Positions 9,165-18,407 of a stretch of 64,000 bases of DNA are shown here, one piece after another. The stretch's first letter is position 1; the number at the start of each line of letters is the position of its first letter. The notes beneath the pieces are model-generated. The model saw only the letters and a program-made list of their open reading frames with translations. It was not told the origin of the DNA and made no database searches. The position numbers and the translations under genes were made by a program. This DNA is from JBMOPD01 sp049323615 (GTDB lineage Bacteria; Bacillota; Desulfotomaculia; Desulfotomaculales; Desulfocucumaceae), in the NCBI GenBank assembly GCA_049323615.1, contig JBMOPD010000079.1, positions 1 to 64,000 of the forward strand, in the 5' to 3' direction.

Positions 9165-9959
9165 TCATTTTTCCTGATGACTCGTTACTATCTTTTTACC
9201 CTCGGGGCCGGCACAGAATTCCAGGTAATCCCTGGTCAGTTCGCTGACACCGGCAGGCGTGACGTACAGCAAGGTCCTGCTTAACACAAAGACCTTGTTT
9301 TCCCCGGTGTGGATCTCCAGCGTCTTTATCCCCCCGGCCTGGTAGTTGGAAGAGACATAACCTATGGCGTTGACATCCCGCATGACAGCTCCCAGTACCG
9401 CCCCGGTGGAAGTCATCACCACCGCCTTTTCATCAACTGCCGCCTCCTTTCCCATCACTATGTCCTCAAAAATGCTGTGGGTGCCTGAACCCTTTTCCCT
9501 GCTGATCACTGTGATGGGTCTGTTTAAGCCCCCAACATTACTCCAGTTAGTTACTTTACTGCTGAACACCTCCCTTGCCTGATTGATGGTCAACTCCCGG
9601 ACAGGGTTTTTTTCGTTGACAATAATGCGTACGCTGTCTTCGGTTATCTTGTATGATTTTAAAGAATTTTTTTCTTCCTCAGTCAGGGGCCTGGATACCG
9701 AACCAATGTCCAATATACCCTCCATTACCCCTCTTATTCCGAGGCTGGAGTCTCCCCCTTCGATGTGAATTTTTACGCCTGGGTGCTTTATCTCGTAAGC
9801 CCGGGCCAGTTTTTCCGAAATGGGCATCATAGATGTAGAACCGGCAATCCTTATCACCGGCGGGTGGCCGCTCTCTTTTCCGCCGGCGCCTTTCCCGCAT
9901 CCGTAAAGGGCCAGGGAGATTAACAGCACTGATATTGAAATTGCCAAGACCCTTTGCAT
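9165..9959 (-). CDS. PstS-like phosphate-binding lipoprotein
   Basis: A PBP-like protein of 264 residues that should bind phosphate outside the cell. The start is set at ATG 9959, which gives a lipoprotein signal (LLISLALYGC, lipid Cys21). A longer TTG form from 10004 lacks a ribosome site. The ligand loops look right: AGSTSMMP near 35-42, the GIRGVMEG/DIGSVSRPL region and SREKGSGTHSIFE. Its Pho box lies upstream. No pstCAB genes are near; DUF47 and Pit follow instead, so an ABC-type binding protein appears paired with a secondary transporter, or serves as a sensor or a partner for pstCAB elsewhere. Confidence 0.87.
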   Translation of the reverse strand: MQRVLAISISVLLISLALYGCGKGAGGKESGHPPVIRIAGSTSMMPISEKLARAYEIKHPGVKIHIEGGDSSLGIRGVMEGILDIGSVSRPLTEEEKNSLKSYKITEDSVRIIVNEKNPVRELTINQAREVFSSKVTNWSNVGGLNRPITVISREKGSGTHSIFEDIVMGKEAAVDEKAVVMTSTGAVLGAVMRDVNAIGYVSSNYQAGGIKTLEIHTGENKVFVLSRTLLYVTPAGVSELTRDYLEFCAGPEGKKIVTSHQEK

Positions 9960-10037
9960 GGTGGGAAAGGCCCCCAACGACAATTTTTGATAAAGCCGCA
10001 CCAAATGTTAACTATTCTTTTCCTTATGTCAAATACC

Positions 10038-10076
10038 TGCTAAGAAAATGTTAAGTAACAGTTAAGGATTTGTTAG
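10038..10076 (-). promoter_or_regulatory. Pho box of four direct repeats
   Basis: Read on the minus strand the hexamers are CTAACA, TTAACT, TTAACA and TTAGCA, each separated by exactly five bases (11-bp period). This is the PhoP-binding pattern known from Bacillus (TTAACA repeats). It lies about 80 bases upstream of the PstS-like start codon and should switch on the phosphate operon in starvation. Confidence 0.8.
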
Positions 10077-10174
10077 GTTTCATTGATAAAATTATTGTTC
10101 GGTACCAAACAATAACTTGTGACTAAATTCCGCGGGTCATATAATAGGCCTAAAGATTAGTATGGAGGAAACTG

Positions 10175-10852
10175 ATGAAAAGTATTTTTCTTTTTTCACT
10201 GATCACGCTTTTTACGGGGAATCCCTTACTGGCCCTGGCAGTGATAATAGTGTTATATGTTATTATAGACCGCAGTTTTATCGGGATACTGCCGGATTTT
10301 ACAGTCCCCTGGCGCAGGCGGATGAGAATAGGGGATCTGGAAAGGACCATCGGGGCCAACCCCCACAATGGCGACGCCCTGCTGGAACTGGGCATGCTTT
10401 ATTTTAACAGGAAGCAGTACCGGCGGGCCATTGGCGTCCTGGAACGGGCTTACGAAAAGATGAAGGACTGGCCGGATGTGCACTTTTACCTGGGAGCCGC
10501 CAGCTATGAAATTGGTGATACCGGGCGCGGGCTGGCCGAGATTCAGGAGGCGGCGGAAATCAATCCGAAAATATCGTACGGTTTTCCTTATATATACCTG
10601 ATCAGGGCCGTCCTGGAACAAAAGGGTACCGCGGGCCGGAATATCGATGATCTGGAAAATAAGCTTTTGAGATTTGGTTCTGTACAGGCATTTTTTGAGG
10701 CCGGTAAACTATTTTACAGGTATGGGGAAAAATCCAGGGCGGGGAAATTTTTCAGGGAGGTTCTTGACAACTACAGGCTTTCTTCCCCCACCTTCCGCCG
10801 CACCTACAGGAGGATGGCAATTATGTCAAGATTGTACCTGAGGTCCATCTGA
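10175..10852 (+). CDS. Membrane-anchored TPR protein
   Basis: A 225-residue protein with one N-terminal membrane segment or uncleaved signal (about residues 1-35, ending IIDRSFIG), followed by tetratricopeptide repeats. Clear units are NPHNGDALLELGMLYFNRKQYRRAIGVLERAYEK, WPDVHF-LGAASYEIGDTGRGLAEIQEAAEINP and AFFEAGKLFYRYGEKSRAGKFFREVL. It is probably a scaffold for protein-protein contact at the membrane. A GGAGG ribosome site lies nine bases upstream. It is divergent from the phosphate operon, and I see no functional link to its neighbours. Confidence 0.75.
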   Translation: MKSIFLFSLITLFTGNPLLALAVIIVLYVIIDRSFIGILPDFTVPWRRRMRIGDLERTIGANPHNGDALLELGMLYFNRKQYRRAIGVLERAYEKMKDWPDVHFYLGAASYEIGDTGRGLAEIQEAAEINPKISYGFPYIYLIRAVLEQKGTAGRNIDDLENKLLRFGSVQAFFEAGKLFYRYGEKSRAGKFFREVLDNYRLSSPTFRRTYRRMAIMSRLYLRSI

Positions 10853-10883
10853 TTTAAAATTTTTCTTTAACAGTATAATGAGT

Positions 10884-10917
<34 letters not shown>

Positions 10918-10996
10918 TTCTCTTTGTCCTTGTGGTTTGAACAGATACTGGCTTATAGAATCGGTCAGCTGGTATTTCAGTAAAGGTGATGGCTTA

Positions 10997-12112
10997 ATGA
11001 AAACGGGCATGGCAAACCTGCCTCTGCACGGCCACCACTGCCCCCGCTGGCTATTTGAAAGGATGGTCAGGCTGAGCGGGGCCATTGTGGAGGCGGTGGT
11101 TGAAGAATACGGTCCCGACGAGGTTTTGAGGCGAATGTCCGACCCCTTTTGGTTCCAGTCCCTGGGCTGCGTGGTAGGGTTTGACTGGCACTCCTCGGGG
11201 CTGACCACGGTGCTGTGCGGGGCGCTGAAGGAGGGCCTGCGTCCGAGGCAGCGCCACCTGGGGCTCTACATGGCCGGCGGCAAGGCCGCCACGTCGAGGA
11301 AGACACCTCTGGAAATAGAGGAGTACACTGAAAAATTCGGCCTCGGCGTAGATGTGCCTATGCTTCAGTATGCCAGCAGGATGGCTGCCAAGGTTGACAA
11401 CAGCGCCGTACAGGACGGCTTTCAAATATACCAGCATGTTTTTTTATTTACCGCCAGCGGAGAGTGGGCTGTGGTGCAGCAGGGAATGAACCGGCAAAGC
11501 GGCTGGGCCAGGCGCTACCACTGGCTGGGGGAGGGGGTCTCGGACTTTGTGCAGGAGCCCCATGCCGGCATCTGCGGTACCCCCGCCGGGGACATACTGA
11601 ATATGGTTTCGGCCGACAGCGCGGCTTCCAGGGAAGCATCGTTGTTCCTGGCCAGGGAAAAGCCCGACCAGGTGGTGAAGGCCCTGAAGAGGATTTCGGC
11701 CATGGCTCCCCAGCAGTTGAGAACCCTTGACCTGCCGGCGCAGCACCCGGTCCCGGACGCCGCCCGGATAGAAAAGGCCCTGTCCAGGCTGTATGACATC
11801 CAGCCGCAAGATTACCAGGAACTTCTATCCACCGAAGGCGTCGGCCCGGCCACGGTGAGGGCCTTTGCCCTGGTGGCCGAGGTGATATACGGGGTTAAAG
11901 CCAGCCGCCGGGACCCGGCCAGGTACAGTTTCGCCCACGGCGGCAAGGACGGCCATCCCTTCCCGGTGAACCGGCGGGATTACGACCGGTCCATTGCCCT
12001 TCTGGAACATGCCCTGAAAAGGGTCAAGACCGGCGACCCGGAAGTCATGAAGGCCCTGAAGAGACTTTCCGGGATCCAATCACGGATGGCAAAAGAAAGC
12101 CGCCCCGTTTGA
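10997..12112 (+). CDS. DUF763 protein
   Basis: A 371-residue protein of the DUF763 family, which is found mainly in archaea and anaerobes and has no established function. The typical opening is ANLPLHGHHCPRWLFERMVRL; conserved His, Cys and Trp residues (HGHHCPRWLF, GCVVGFDWHSSGLTT, QQGMN) and the central block YHWLGEGVSDFVQEPHAGI are visible. A short helix-hairpin-helix-like segment (LLSTEGVGPATVRAFALVAEVIYG) near residue 280 suggests nucleic-acid contact. The start is ATG 10997 with AAAGGTG upstream. It is followed by a terminator overlapping the stop. Confidence 0.82.
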   Translation: MKTGMANLPLHGHHCPRWLFERMVRLSGAIVEAVVEEYGPDEVLRRMSDPFWFQSLGCVVGFDWHSSGLTTVLCGALKEGLRPRQRHLGLYMAGGKAATSRKTPLEIEEYTEKFGLGVDVPMLQYASRMAAKVDNSAVQDGFQIYQHVFLFTASGEWAVVQQGMNRQSGWARRYHWLGEGVSDFVQEPHAGICGTPAGDILNMVSADSAASREASLFLAREKPDQVVKALKRISAMAPQQLRTLDLPAQHPVPDAARIEKALSRLYDIQPQDYQELLSTEGVGPATVRAFALVAEVIYGVKASRRDPARYSFAHGGKDGHPFPVNRRDYDRSIALLEHALKRVKTGDPEVMKALKRLSGIQSRMAKESRPV

Positions 12113-12130
12113 TTGAAACGTGGCGGCTCT
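12094..12130 (+). terminator. Terminator of DUF763 gene
   Basis: AGCCGCC/GGCGGCT stem with an inner CGTTT/AAACG helix; it overlaps the stop codon. The T-run after it is short. Confidence 0.6.
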
Positions 12131-12200
12131 TGGTTTGATTCCTTAGTTTTTTGAGTATTGGCCTGCTGAAAGCTTATTGCTAAAAAGCTGATGGTGACAG

Positions 12201-13547
12201 CTACTTGGTATCCCTTACCTTGCCTTTAAAGACTGAAATGTATTTGTTCACCTTCCCTGCAATACCCTTGGTGGAATGCGGCAGAGGGGTCTTTGACAGG
12301 TCGTAAATTTGCGCGGCGGTAATCTGACCCACCTTTTCCAGGTTGTACGGAATAATCTTGTCCAGGGAATCCGCCGCGGTATGGTAGTAGGGGTCCGGAT
12401 CCCAGTTAATGAAGGAAACAGGTATTCCAACCTCTTCGAAATAGGCGTGGTCGCTGTTGGAACCGGCATCAAAGCTGGATACTTCCTGCCCCAGTTCAGA
12501 GCCGTACAGTTTGCTTAAATTGACCAGCCAGCCGTCGCCCTCGGCCATATCTCCGGCGTACAGCTTATCGCCCACTCCCACCATGTCCAGGTTAATCATG
12601 CCTGTGGTGTTGGCCATGTCATCTTCGGACATATTGGACACATAGTAGTATGATCCGTCCAGTCCGGTTTCCTCGGCCCCAAAGAAGACAAATTTAACGT
12701 CCGAGGCCAGTGAGTAATCCTTCAGAACCCTGGCCACCTCCATTGTCACTGCGGACCCGGAGGCGTTGTCATTGGCCCCGTACCCGGCCGAGACGCAGTC
12801 AAGGTGCCCGCCCATAATCACGGTCTTGCCGGTGCCTTTACCGCGGGAGGCCTTTTTGGTGGCCACCACGTTCTGGGAGGTCCTCTGTTCCATGATGGTT
12901 TCCACCCACAGGGCTGCTTTTACTGTGGCGCTTTCCATCAGGGAAAGCAAATACTGGCCCTCCTCCTGGGAAAGGCTCACCGCCGGGATGGGAGCGGGTT
13001 CCTGCAGCGTACCGAAGAAGTTGCCCGGTTGGTTGTTAAATATAACTGCGCCCTTGGCTCCCTTTTCGGCGGCCCAAATAACCTTGTCCTTGAAATAATA
13101 GGTTCCCCTTTGAATTAACGCAATTTTGCCGGTGACATCCTTCCCTTCGTAATCGGCAGGTCCCCCCAGGCCGACGTAGACAAGTTCGGCGGTTACGCTG
13201 CCGGACGGGCTGTACGTCATGATATTGGGGTGCAGTTCCTGGGCCACTGCAGGTTCAACCACACCCAGGCTGCAGCCTATGTCTTCAAAAAACACGATGG
13301 GAAACTCCTGGATTTCTGTTTCATAGCCGTAACCCTGCATTTTTTCCTTTATATAGGCGGCTGCCGCCTTTTCGTCCGGGGACCCGGCTATCCTTTTCCA
13401 CTGGGTCAAATCGGTGATGAACCCTTTTGCGCTGTCACCCGAAATGCCGCGGACGATATCCTTGTGGGCGGGTTCCGCCACGGCCACCAGCGGCAGTGAA
13501 ACCAGGAATACCAGAGTCAACAGTATAGTGATAATCTTACGCTTCAT
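12201..13547 (-). CDS. Secreted M28 aminopeptidase with PA domain
   Basis: An exported zinc peptidase of 448 residues from ATG 13547 (GGAG eight bases before; a longer TTG form is unlikely). Residues 1-25 are a Sec signal ending VAVAEPA. A protease-associated domain (TYSPSGSVTAELVYVG ... GKIALIQRGTYYFKDKV) precedes the M28 core. The two-zinc ligands are visible in order: GGHLD, GANDNASGS, AEETG (with the catalytic Glu), NLDMVG and YYHTAAD. It probably scavenges peptides at the cell surface. It is transcribed alone. Confidence 0.9.
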   Translation of the reverse strand: MKRKIITILLTLVFLVSLPLVAVAEPAHKDIVRGISGDSAKGFITDLTQWKRIAGSPDEKAAAAYIKEKMQGYGYETEIQEFPIVFFEDIGCSLGVVEPAVAQELHPNIMTYSPSGSVTAELVYVGLGGPADYEGKDVTGKIALIQRGTYYFKDKVIWAAEKGAKGAVIFNNQPGNFFGTLQEPAPIPAVSLSQEEGQYLLSLMESATVKAALWVETIMEQRTSQNVVATKKASRGKGTGKTVIMGGHLDCVSAGYGANDNASGSAVTMEVARVLKDYSLASDVKFVFFGAEETGLDGSYYYVSNMSEDDMANTTGMINLDMVGVGDKLYAGDMAEGDGWLVNLSKLYGSELGQEVSSFDAGSNSDHAYFEEVGIPVSFINWDPDPYYHTAADSLDKIIPYNLEKVGQITAAQIYDLSKTPLPHSTKGIAGKVNKYISVFKGKVRDTK

Positions 13548-13931
13548 CAACCCCACTCCTTCAGGTAAATTGTCTTGCAATTTAATTTTTGGTTGATTAA
13601 TTGGAATTTATCTCTCCCGCCACAACCCTCCCTCCTTTTAACATTCGTTACAATAAATAACATAAAAAATATTCAACAGAGTACTTGCCATATCCTTCCA
13701 TATGAATATAAAATTAATAGATTTTGGCATAGTAAGGATGCTTTTTAAATCCCCCGGCTGGAGGCTGTATATTTTTTTTAATTCAGCACCAAATAATATC
13801 CACAGCATTAGCTATAATGGTTTAGTATAAAAACGGTGTGGTGACAAACGGCCCGGTTGAGCTATAATCCATATTGGGGACTTGATTGAGTAACTACGTC
13901 AGGCCCGGTTGAAATTGAGGAGGGAATTGCT
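13548..13931. other. Intergenic region upstream of the small-protein/MFS unit
   Basis: AT-rich, non-coding, 384 bases. It holds a plus-strand promoter (13841-13868) and two near-identical GGCCCGGTTGA words at 13850 and 13902 that flank the start of transcription and could be an operator. Confidence 0.4.
13841..13868 (+). promoter_or_regulatory. Promoter of the 13.9-15.5 kb unit
   Basis: GTGACA, 16-bp spacer, TATAAT. The start near 13875 gives a leader of about 57 nt. Confidence 0.5.
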
Positions 13932-14183
13932 ATGGGGCGAGAAAACGGGTATGAACTGGCACTGAGCGAGGAAACCGAGGAAAAGTTGGGGGAATATGCC
14001 CGGAAAACAGGCTTTTCCGTGGACGAGGCCTTCGAGTTTATAATTACCAATTACCTGCAGAGACAGCTGCCAATAATAAAGAAAAGGTCCGGTGAAACAG
14101 GAACCCCCGTTAATGAACTGCTGGATGAGCAGTTTGTCAGGCTGCTTGACTTTTTGATCAACAAGGAGCAGGGTAATGGCTGA
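13932..14183 (+). CDS. Small ribbon-helix-helix-like protein
   Basis: 83 residues, charged and helical. The N-terminal part (YELALSEETEEKLGEYARKTGFSVDEAFEFIITNYLQRQ) has the strand-helix-helix rhythm of Arc/MetJ DNA-binding proteins, but no family was recognised with confidence. GGAGGG lies eight bases before the ATG. Its last codons overlap the ATG at 14176 (ATGGCTGA arrangement), so it is translationally coupled to the MFS gene and may regulate or accompany it. Confidence 0.55.
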   Translation: MGRENGYELALSEETEEKLGEYARKTGFSVDEAFEFIITNYLQRQLPIIKKRSGETGTPVNELLDEQFVRLLDFLINKEQGNG

Positions 14184-15464
14184 AATTATTTTAAAACAGA
14201 ATGAGGTTGGGGCTTTATTGAATGCGAAAGGTGTGAGACAAAAACGAAGAAGAAAAACCTAATCAAGCTGAGCCTGGGGCACGCCGTCACCGATATCAAC
14301 GCCGGGGCGCTTCCCATCATGCTGGCCTACCTGCAGCCGGCGTTCTTGCTGACGCAATTCCAGGTAGGACTGGCCGTTATGGCTTTCAATGTCACTTCAT
14401 CAGTTATTCAACCGGCCTTCGGTGTTTTCAGCGACCGCTACAGGCTGGCCTGGCTGATGCCCGCGGGGTGCCTGCTGGCCGGGCTGGGTATGGCCTTGAC
14501 CGGGCTGAGCCACAGTTATTATGTGCTGCTGCCGGTGATATTTCTCAGCGGCCTGGGGGTAGCCGCCTTTCACCCCGAAGGTTCCAAATTTGCCCGGTTT
14601 TCCAGCGGCCCCAAAAAAGTTTCCGGGATGGCCGTATTTTCAGTGGGCGGAAATGTGGGGGTGGCCCTGGGGCCGGTTCTGGCCACACTGTTTTACAGCC
14701 TGGCCCAGTTGAAGGGAACCGTCGGTTTCCTGGTTATCAACACCCTTATGGCGCTGGTTTTATACCTGTCCCTGCCATCTCTGGGCGGAGGCCGGGAAAT
14801 GACCGGAGGCCAGGGCCCACAGGCCGGCGGGAGCCCGGAAAAAGGAGGCTTCATCTCTGACGCCAGGGCTTTTTTAGCGGGCAGGGCGGCTGTCCCGCTG
14901 ATTTTAATCATTCTTATAGTTACCTTCAGGTCCTGGGTGCAGAGCGGGATACTGACTTTTGTTCCCCAGTACTATATCCACCAGCTCAATCAAAGTGAAT
15001 TATACGTGACCATGATAAATTTCCTGTTCCTGGCCGCGGGGGCCGTGGGCACCCTGGTGGGCGGCCCGGCGGCCGACCGGTGGGGTATGAAGGCCGTGAT
15101 CATAGCTTCCATGGCCCTGCAGGTTCCCCTGCTGTACATGTTTTTACACCTCAGCGGAATATGGGCCATCGTAGGCATCACCCTGGCCGGCCTGGCACTG
15201 GTGTCTTCCTTCGCGGTTACGCTGGTTTACGGCCAGGAACTGCTGCCCGGCAGGGTGGGGCTGGCTTCGGGGCTGATTATCGGCTTCGGTGTGGGCATGG
15301 GAGGAGTGGGGACCCCGCTGATTGGGTACGTCGCCGACCGGTGGGGTTTAATAACAGCCTTGAACTCTCTGCTGTTCCTGCCTCTGATCTGCTTGATCCT
15401 GGCCGCTTTCCTGCCCAAGGAAAGGTCTGCTGTGCCCGGTGCTGTTGCGGGCCAGATGCATTGA
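14176..15464 (+). CDS. MFS transporter, Fsr-like, with apparent -1 frameshift
   Basis: A 12-TM major facilitator related to fosmidomycin-resistance (Fsr) exporters: LSLGHAVTDINAGALPIMLAYL opens the first helix, and GVFSDRYRL and GGPAADRWGMK are loop motifs. The long frame from 14208 has no ATG, GTG or TTG before the first helix; the first internal ATG (14319) would cut into it. A coupled ATG at 14176 with AAGGAG seven bases upstream begins MAEIILKQNEVGALL...RRRK and hits TAA at 14260. One extra A in the A5 run at 14253-14257, or a -1 slip there, joins it exactly to the transporter frame. Substrate unknown. Confidence 0.7.
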
Positions 15465-15587
15465 CTTGACACTGCCAGCCGTAAGCTATAAGCTATAAGC
15501 CGAAAGCTTTTAGGATTCAGACGCGGGGAAGCAGGAATGAAGTAATTGTTCATTAAAACGGCGATTTGTCAAAGGGGGTTGTAGTCT

Positions 15588-17498
15588 TTGGACAATACGG
15601 CCAACAGCAAAGAAACACAAATGTTGGAGTTTCAGGCGGAGGTCAGGCAGCTGCTTGACATCGTGATCAACTCGCTCTATACCGAAAGGGAAATTTTCGT
15701 CCGGGAACTGATCTCAAACGCCTCGGACGCGCTGGAGAAATTTCGCCTTATTTCCCTCATGGAAAGCGATTTCCGCGATAAGAACCTGCCCCTGGAGATT
15801 TCCATCGAGACCAACGATAGGGAAAACACCCTGGTCATTGCGGATACCGGTATCGGCATGACCAGGGAGGAACTGATAGACAATCTCGGCACCATAGCCC
15901 GTTCCGGGTCCAGGGAATTCCTTAAAAGGCTGGCCCAGGGGGACCAGAAAGACGCTCAGCTGATCGGGCAGTTCGGGGTTGGGTTTTATTCGGTCTTCAT
16001 GGCGGCCTCCTCGGTGCGGGTATTGACCCTCTCTTATAAGCCGGAGGCCACCGGCTGGGAATGGGCATCCGACGGCGCCGGCAGCTACACCATTACCCCG
16101 GCCCAGGGTTTGAGCCGGGGGACCAGGATAATCATCAGCCTCAGGGAGGACGCCAGGGAATTTGCCGATGCCGGCCGGGTCAAAAAAATTATCAAACATT
16201 ATTCCAATTTCGTACCCTTTGATATCAAGCTGAACGGCGAAGTGGTCAACACCGTGCAGGCCATCTGGACGCGGAATAAAAGCGAGATAAAGGACGAGGA
16301 ATACAACGAGTTTTACAAGTTCCTGACCAATTCCTTCACGGACCCCATCTACCGCCTGCACCTTTCTTCGGACGCGCCGATCCAGCTCAACGCCCTGTTC
16401 TTTGTGCCCAACGACAACATGGAGCGCTTTGGATTGGGCCGCATTGAGCCGGGGGTTAACCTTTACTGCCGGAAGATTTTGATCCAGCAGAACGCCAGGG
16501 ACATCCTGCCGGAATACTTCCGCTTTGTAAGGGGAGTGGTTGACTCCGAGGATCTGCCCCTGAATATTTCCCGGGAGACTATTCAGAGCAGCCGGCTGAT
16601 CATCAGGCTGCGCAAGTTCCTGACCAAACGCCTGATTTCCTTCCTGGAGGAGGAGGCCGCCAGGGATAAAGAAAAATATGGTTTGTTCTGGGACAAGTTT
16701 TCCATGTTTATAAAGGAAGGCTGTGTCAGTGACGGGGACAACCGGGAACAGCTGGCCAGGCTGTTGCGGTTCCAGTCCAGCAAGGCCGGGGCCGGAGAGT
16801 TGATTTCTCTGGCTGATTACGCCAGCCGCATGAAGGAAAACCAGAAGGCGGTTTACTACCTTAACGGTCCTTCCCGGGAGGTTATCGAAGCGGGCCCGTA
16901 TCTGGAGGCCTTCCGGGAGAGGGATATCGAGGTGCTGTACCTGCTGGACCCGGTGGACGATTTCGTAATGACCGCCCTGCGGGAATTCCAGGGTAAAAGC
17001 CTTGTTTCAGCCGATCAGGCCGACCTGGACCTGCCTCCGGTGGATGATAAGGCGGAGGCGGAAGGCAGCGTGCCCGGCGCCCGGAATGCCCTTACTCCCG
17101 AAGAGATTAATTCTCTCACGGCCTGGATGAAAGATGTGCTGGGAGATACGGTCAGCGAGGTGCGGGAGTCCCGCCGGCTGGTGGACAGCCCCGCCGTGCT
17201 GGTGAATCCCGACCAGATGATTACCACCAGTATGCAGCGCATCCTCCAGGCCGCCAACAAGGATTTTGAGAGGATAGGGCAGAAGGTGTTGGAAATCAAC
17301 CCCAGGAGCAGTGTCATTATACGGCTGGCCAGGCTGCGCGGCGCCGGGGCCGACGAGGACTTTCTCCGGTCCTGCGCCGAGCAGATAGCCGACAACGCCT
17401 TCCTGGCCGCCGGCCTGCCGGGAAACAGGCTGAAAACCATCGACCGGATCTACAGGATAATGGACAAGGCCCTGGAAGCGGAGACAAGGCCGGAATAA
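15588..17498 (+). CDS. htpG: HtpG (Hsp90) chaperone
   Basis: Cytosolic ATP-dependent Hsp90 chaperone of 636 residues. The GHKL ATPase domain is complete: ELISNASDALEKFR (the catalytic Glu and nucleotide Asn), DTGIGMTREEL, LGTIARSGSREFL and QLIGQFGVGFYSVFMA. The middle domain follows (NLYCRKILIQ, LPLNISRE) and a C-terminal dimerisation domain. The start is TTG with AAGGGGG upstream; an ATG 31 bases later would remove residues preceding the first strand. It is monocistronic. Degenerate AAGCTATAAGC repeats lie just upstream near 15480. Confidence 0.95.
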   Translation: MDNTANSKETQMLEFQAEVRQLLDIVINSLYTEREIFVRELISNASDALEKFRLISLMESDFRDKNLPLEISIETNDRENTLVIADTGIGMTREELIDNLGTIARSGSREFLKRLAQGDQKDAQLIGQFGVGFYSVFMAASSVRVLTLSYKPEATGWEWASDGAGSYTITPAQGLSRGTRIIISLREDAREFADAGRVKKIIKHYSNFVPFDIKLNGEVVNTVQAIWTRNKSEIKDEEYNEFYKFLTNSFTDPIYRLHLSSDAPIQLNALFFVPNDNMERFGLGRIEPGVNLYCRKILIQQNARDILPEYFRFVRGVVDSEDLPLNISRETIQSSRLIIRLRKFLTKRLISFLEEEAARDKEKYGLFWDKFSMFIKEGCVSDGDNREQLARLLRFQSSKAGAGELISLADYASRMKENQKAVYYLNGPSREVIEAGPYLEAFRERDIEVLYLLDPVDDFVMTALREFQGKSLVSADQADLDLPPVDDKAEAEGSVPGARNALTPEEINSLTAWMKDVLGDTVSEVRESRRLVDSPAVLVNPDQMITTSMQRILQAANKDFERIGQKVLEINPRSSVIIRLARLRGAGADEDFLRSCAEQIADNAFLAAGLPGNRLKTIDRIYRIMDKALEAETRPE

Positions 17499-17533
17499 TT
17501 CCCCGGCCGGGGCAGCCTGTTTGCTTAAAAGCA

Positions 17534-17562
17534 TTGTAAGAAAAACCCGGAGGATGTATAAT
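17534..17562 (+). promoter_or_regulatory. Promoter of the thiamine operon
   Basis: TTGTAA, 17-bp spacer, TATAAT, placed about 35 bases ahead of the TPP riboswitch. Confidence 0.65.
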
Positions 17563-17597
17563 TTATAAAACAGGTTCATGGAGAAAATTAAAACAAT

Positions 17598-17684
17598 TCC
17601 GGGGGAGCTCATGAAATGGGCTGAGAAAGGGCTGTGCAGCACCTGACCCTTATACCTGATCGGGATAATGCCTGCGTAGGGAGA
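17598..17684 (+). ncRNA. TPP riboswitch (THI element)
   Basis: The conserved thi-box words are present in order: GGGGGAGC, GGGCTGAGAAAGG, CTGACCCTTATACCTGAT, CGGGATAATGCC and TGCGTAGGGA. It should bind thiamine pyrophosphate and lower expression of the thiN-transporter genes that follow. Confidence 0.93.
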
Positions 17685-17695
17685 TAAAAAAGTTA

Positions 17696-17718
17696 ACGCA
17701 CGGATCCCGTGCGTTTTC
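17696..17718 (+). terminator. Riboswitch expression-platform hairpin
   Basis: ACGCACGG-ATC-CCGTGCGT followed by TTTTCTG. The T-tract is short, but the place right after the TPP aptamer suits transcription attenuation. Confidence 0.65.
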
Positions 17719-17737
17719 TGTTTACAGGGTGATTTTA

Positions 17738-18382
17738 ATGAGGTGCTTTATCCTTGCCGGCGGGCCGATAACAAACTATGAAGGCATATCCCCGGATCCC
17801 GGTGACCTGGTAATCTGCGCCGACGGCGGAGCCCGGCACGCCGGGGCCCTGGGAGTGGTCCCCGCCCTGGTTATCGGCGACATGGATTCGGTGGACCCCG
17901 GGCTGCTGGAGGAATTTGCGGCCAGGGGCTGCCGGGTGGTCAGATTTCCCCGGGACAAGGATGAAGTTGACACCGAATTGGCCTTAAACGCCGCCATTTC
18001 GGCAAATCCCGATGAAATAATCATTTGCGGGGCCACCGGGGGACGCCTGGACCACACCCTGGCCAATATTCAGCTGCTGGCATTGCCGGCCCAAAGGGGC
18101 ATCAGGTCTTCGATAACCGGCCGCCGGCACCGCGTTACCCTGGTAACACCGGACCTCCCCTACGAGGTTGTGGGGCGCGGCAGCACCTTCAGCCTGCTCC
18201 CGCTTACCACCAGGGTGGCCGGGGTAACCGCCAGGGGGGCGGCCTGGGAGCTTAATGGCGCGGAATTCGTGATCGGCAAGCCATATGGGGTGAGCAACAG
18301 GGTTGAGGCCGATAAGGTACAGGTTTCCATTGCCGAAGGAATGTTGCTGGTTATTGAGCTGTTGCGGGGAGCCGGCCCTTAA
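17738..18382 (+). CDS. thiN: Thiamine pyrophosphokinase
   Basis: Converts thiamine and ATP to TPP and AMP. The 214-residue protein shows ADGGARHA (the DGG motif near residue 30), VIGDMDSVDP, PRDKDEVDTELAL and GATGGRLDHTLANIQLL, all diagnostic of the family, with the C-terminal beta domain ending SNRVEADKVQVSI. The start is placed at ATG 17738, which has AGGGTG eight bases upstream; a GTG nine bases earlier is possible. First gene behind the TPP riboswitch; the transporter gene starts 25 bases later. Cells carrying this operon salvage thiamine or its pyrimidine. Confidence 0.93.
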   Translation: MRCFILAGGPITNYEGISPDPGDLVICADGGARHAGALGVVPALVIGDMDSVDPGLLEEFAARGCRVVRFPRDKDEVDTELALNAAISANPDEIIICGATGGRLDHTLANIQLLALPAQRGIRSSITGRRHRVTLVTPDLPYEVVGRGSTFSLLPLTTRVAGVTARGAAWELNGAEFVIGKPYGVSNRVEADKVQVSIAEGMLLVIELLRGAGP

Positions 18383-18407
18383 TCCCCAATCCCCAAGGTG
18401 GTGTCTT

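Noticed and set aside
13720..13745. Sigma-54 -24/-12 promoter TTGGCA...TGCTTTTT
   Set aside because: Spacing between GG and GC is 12 rather than 10 bases.
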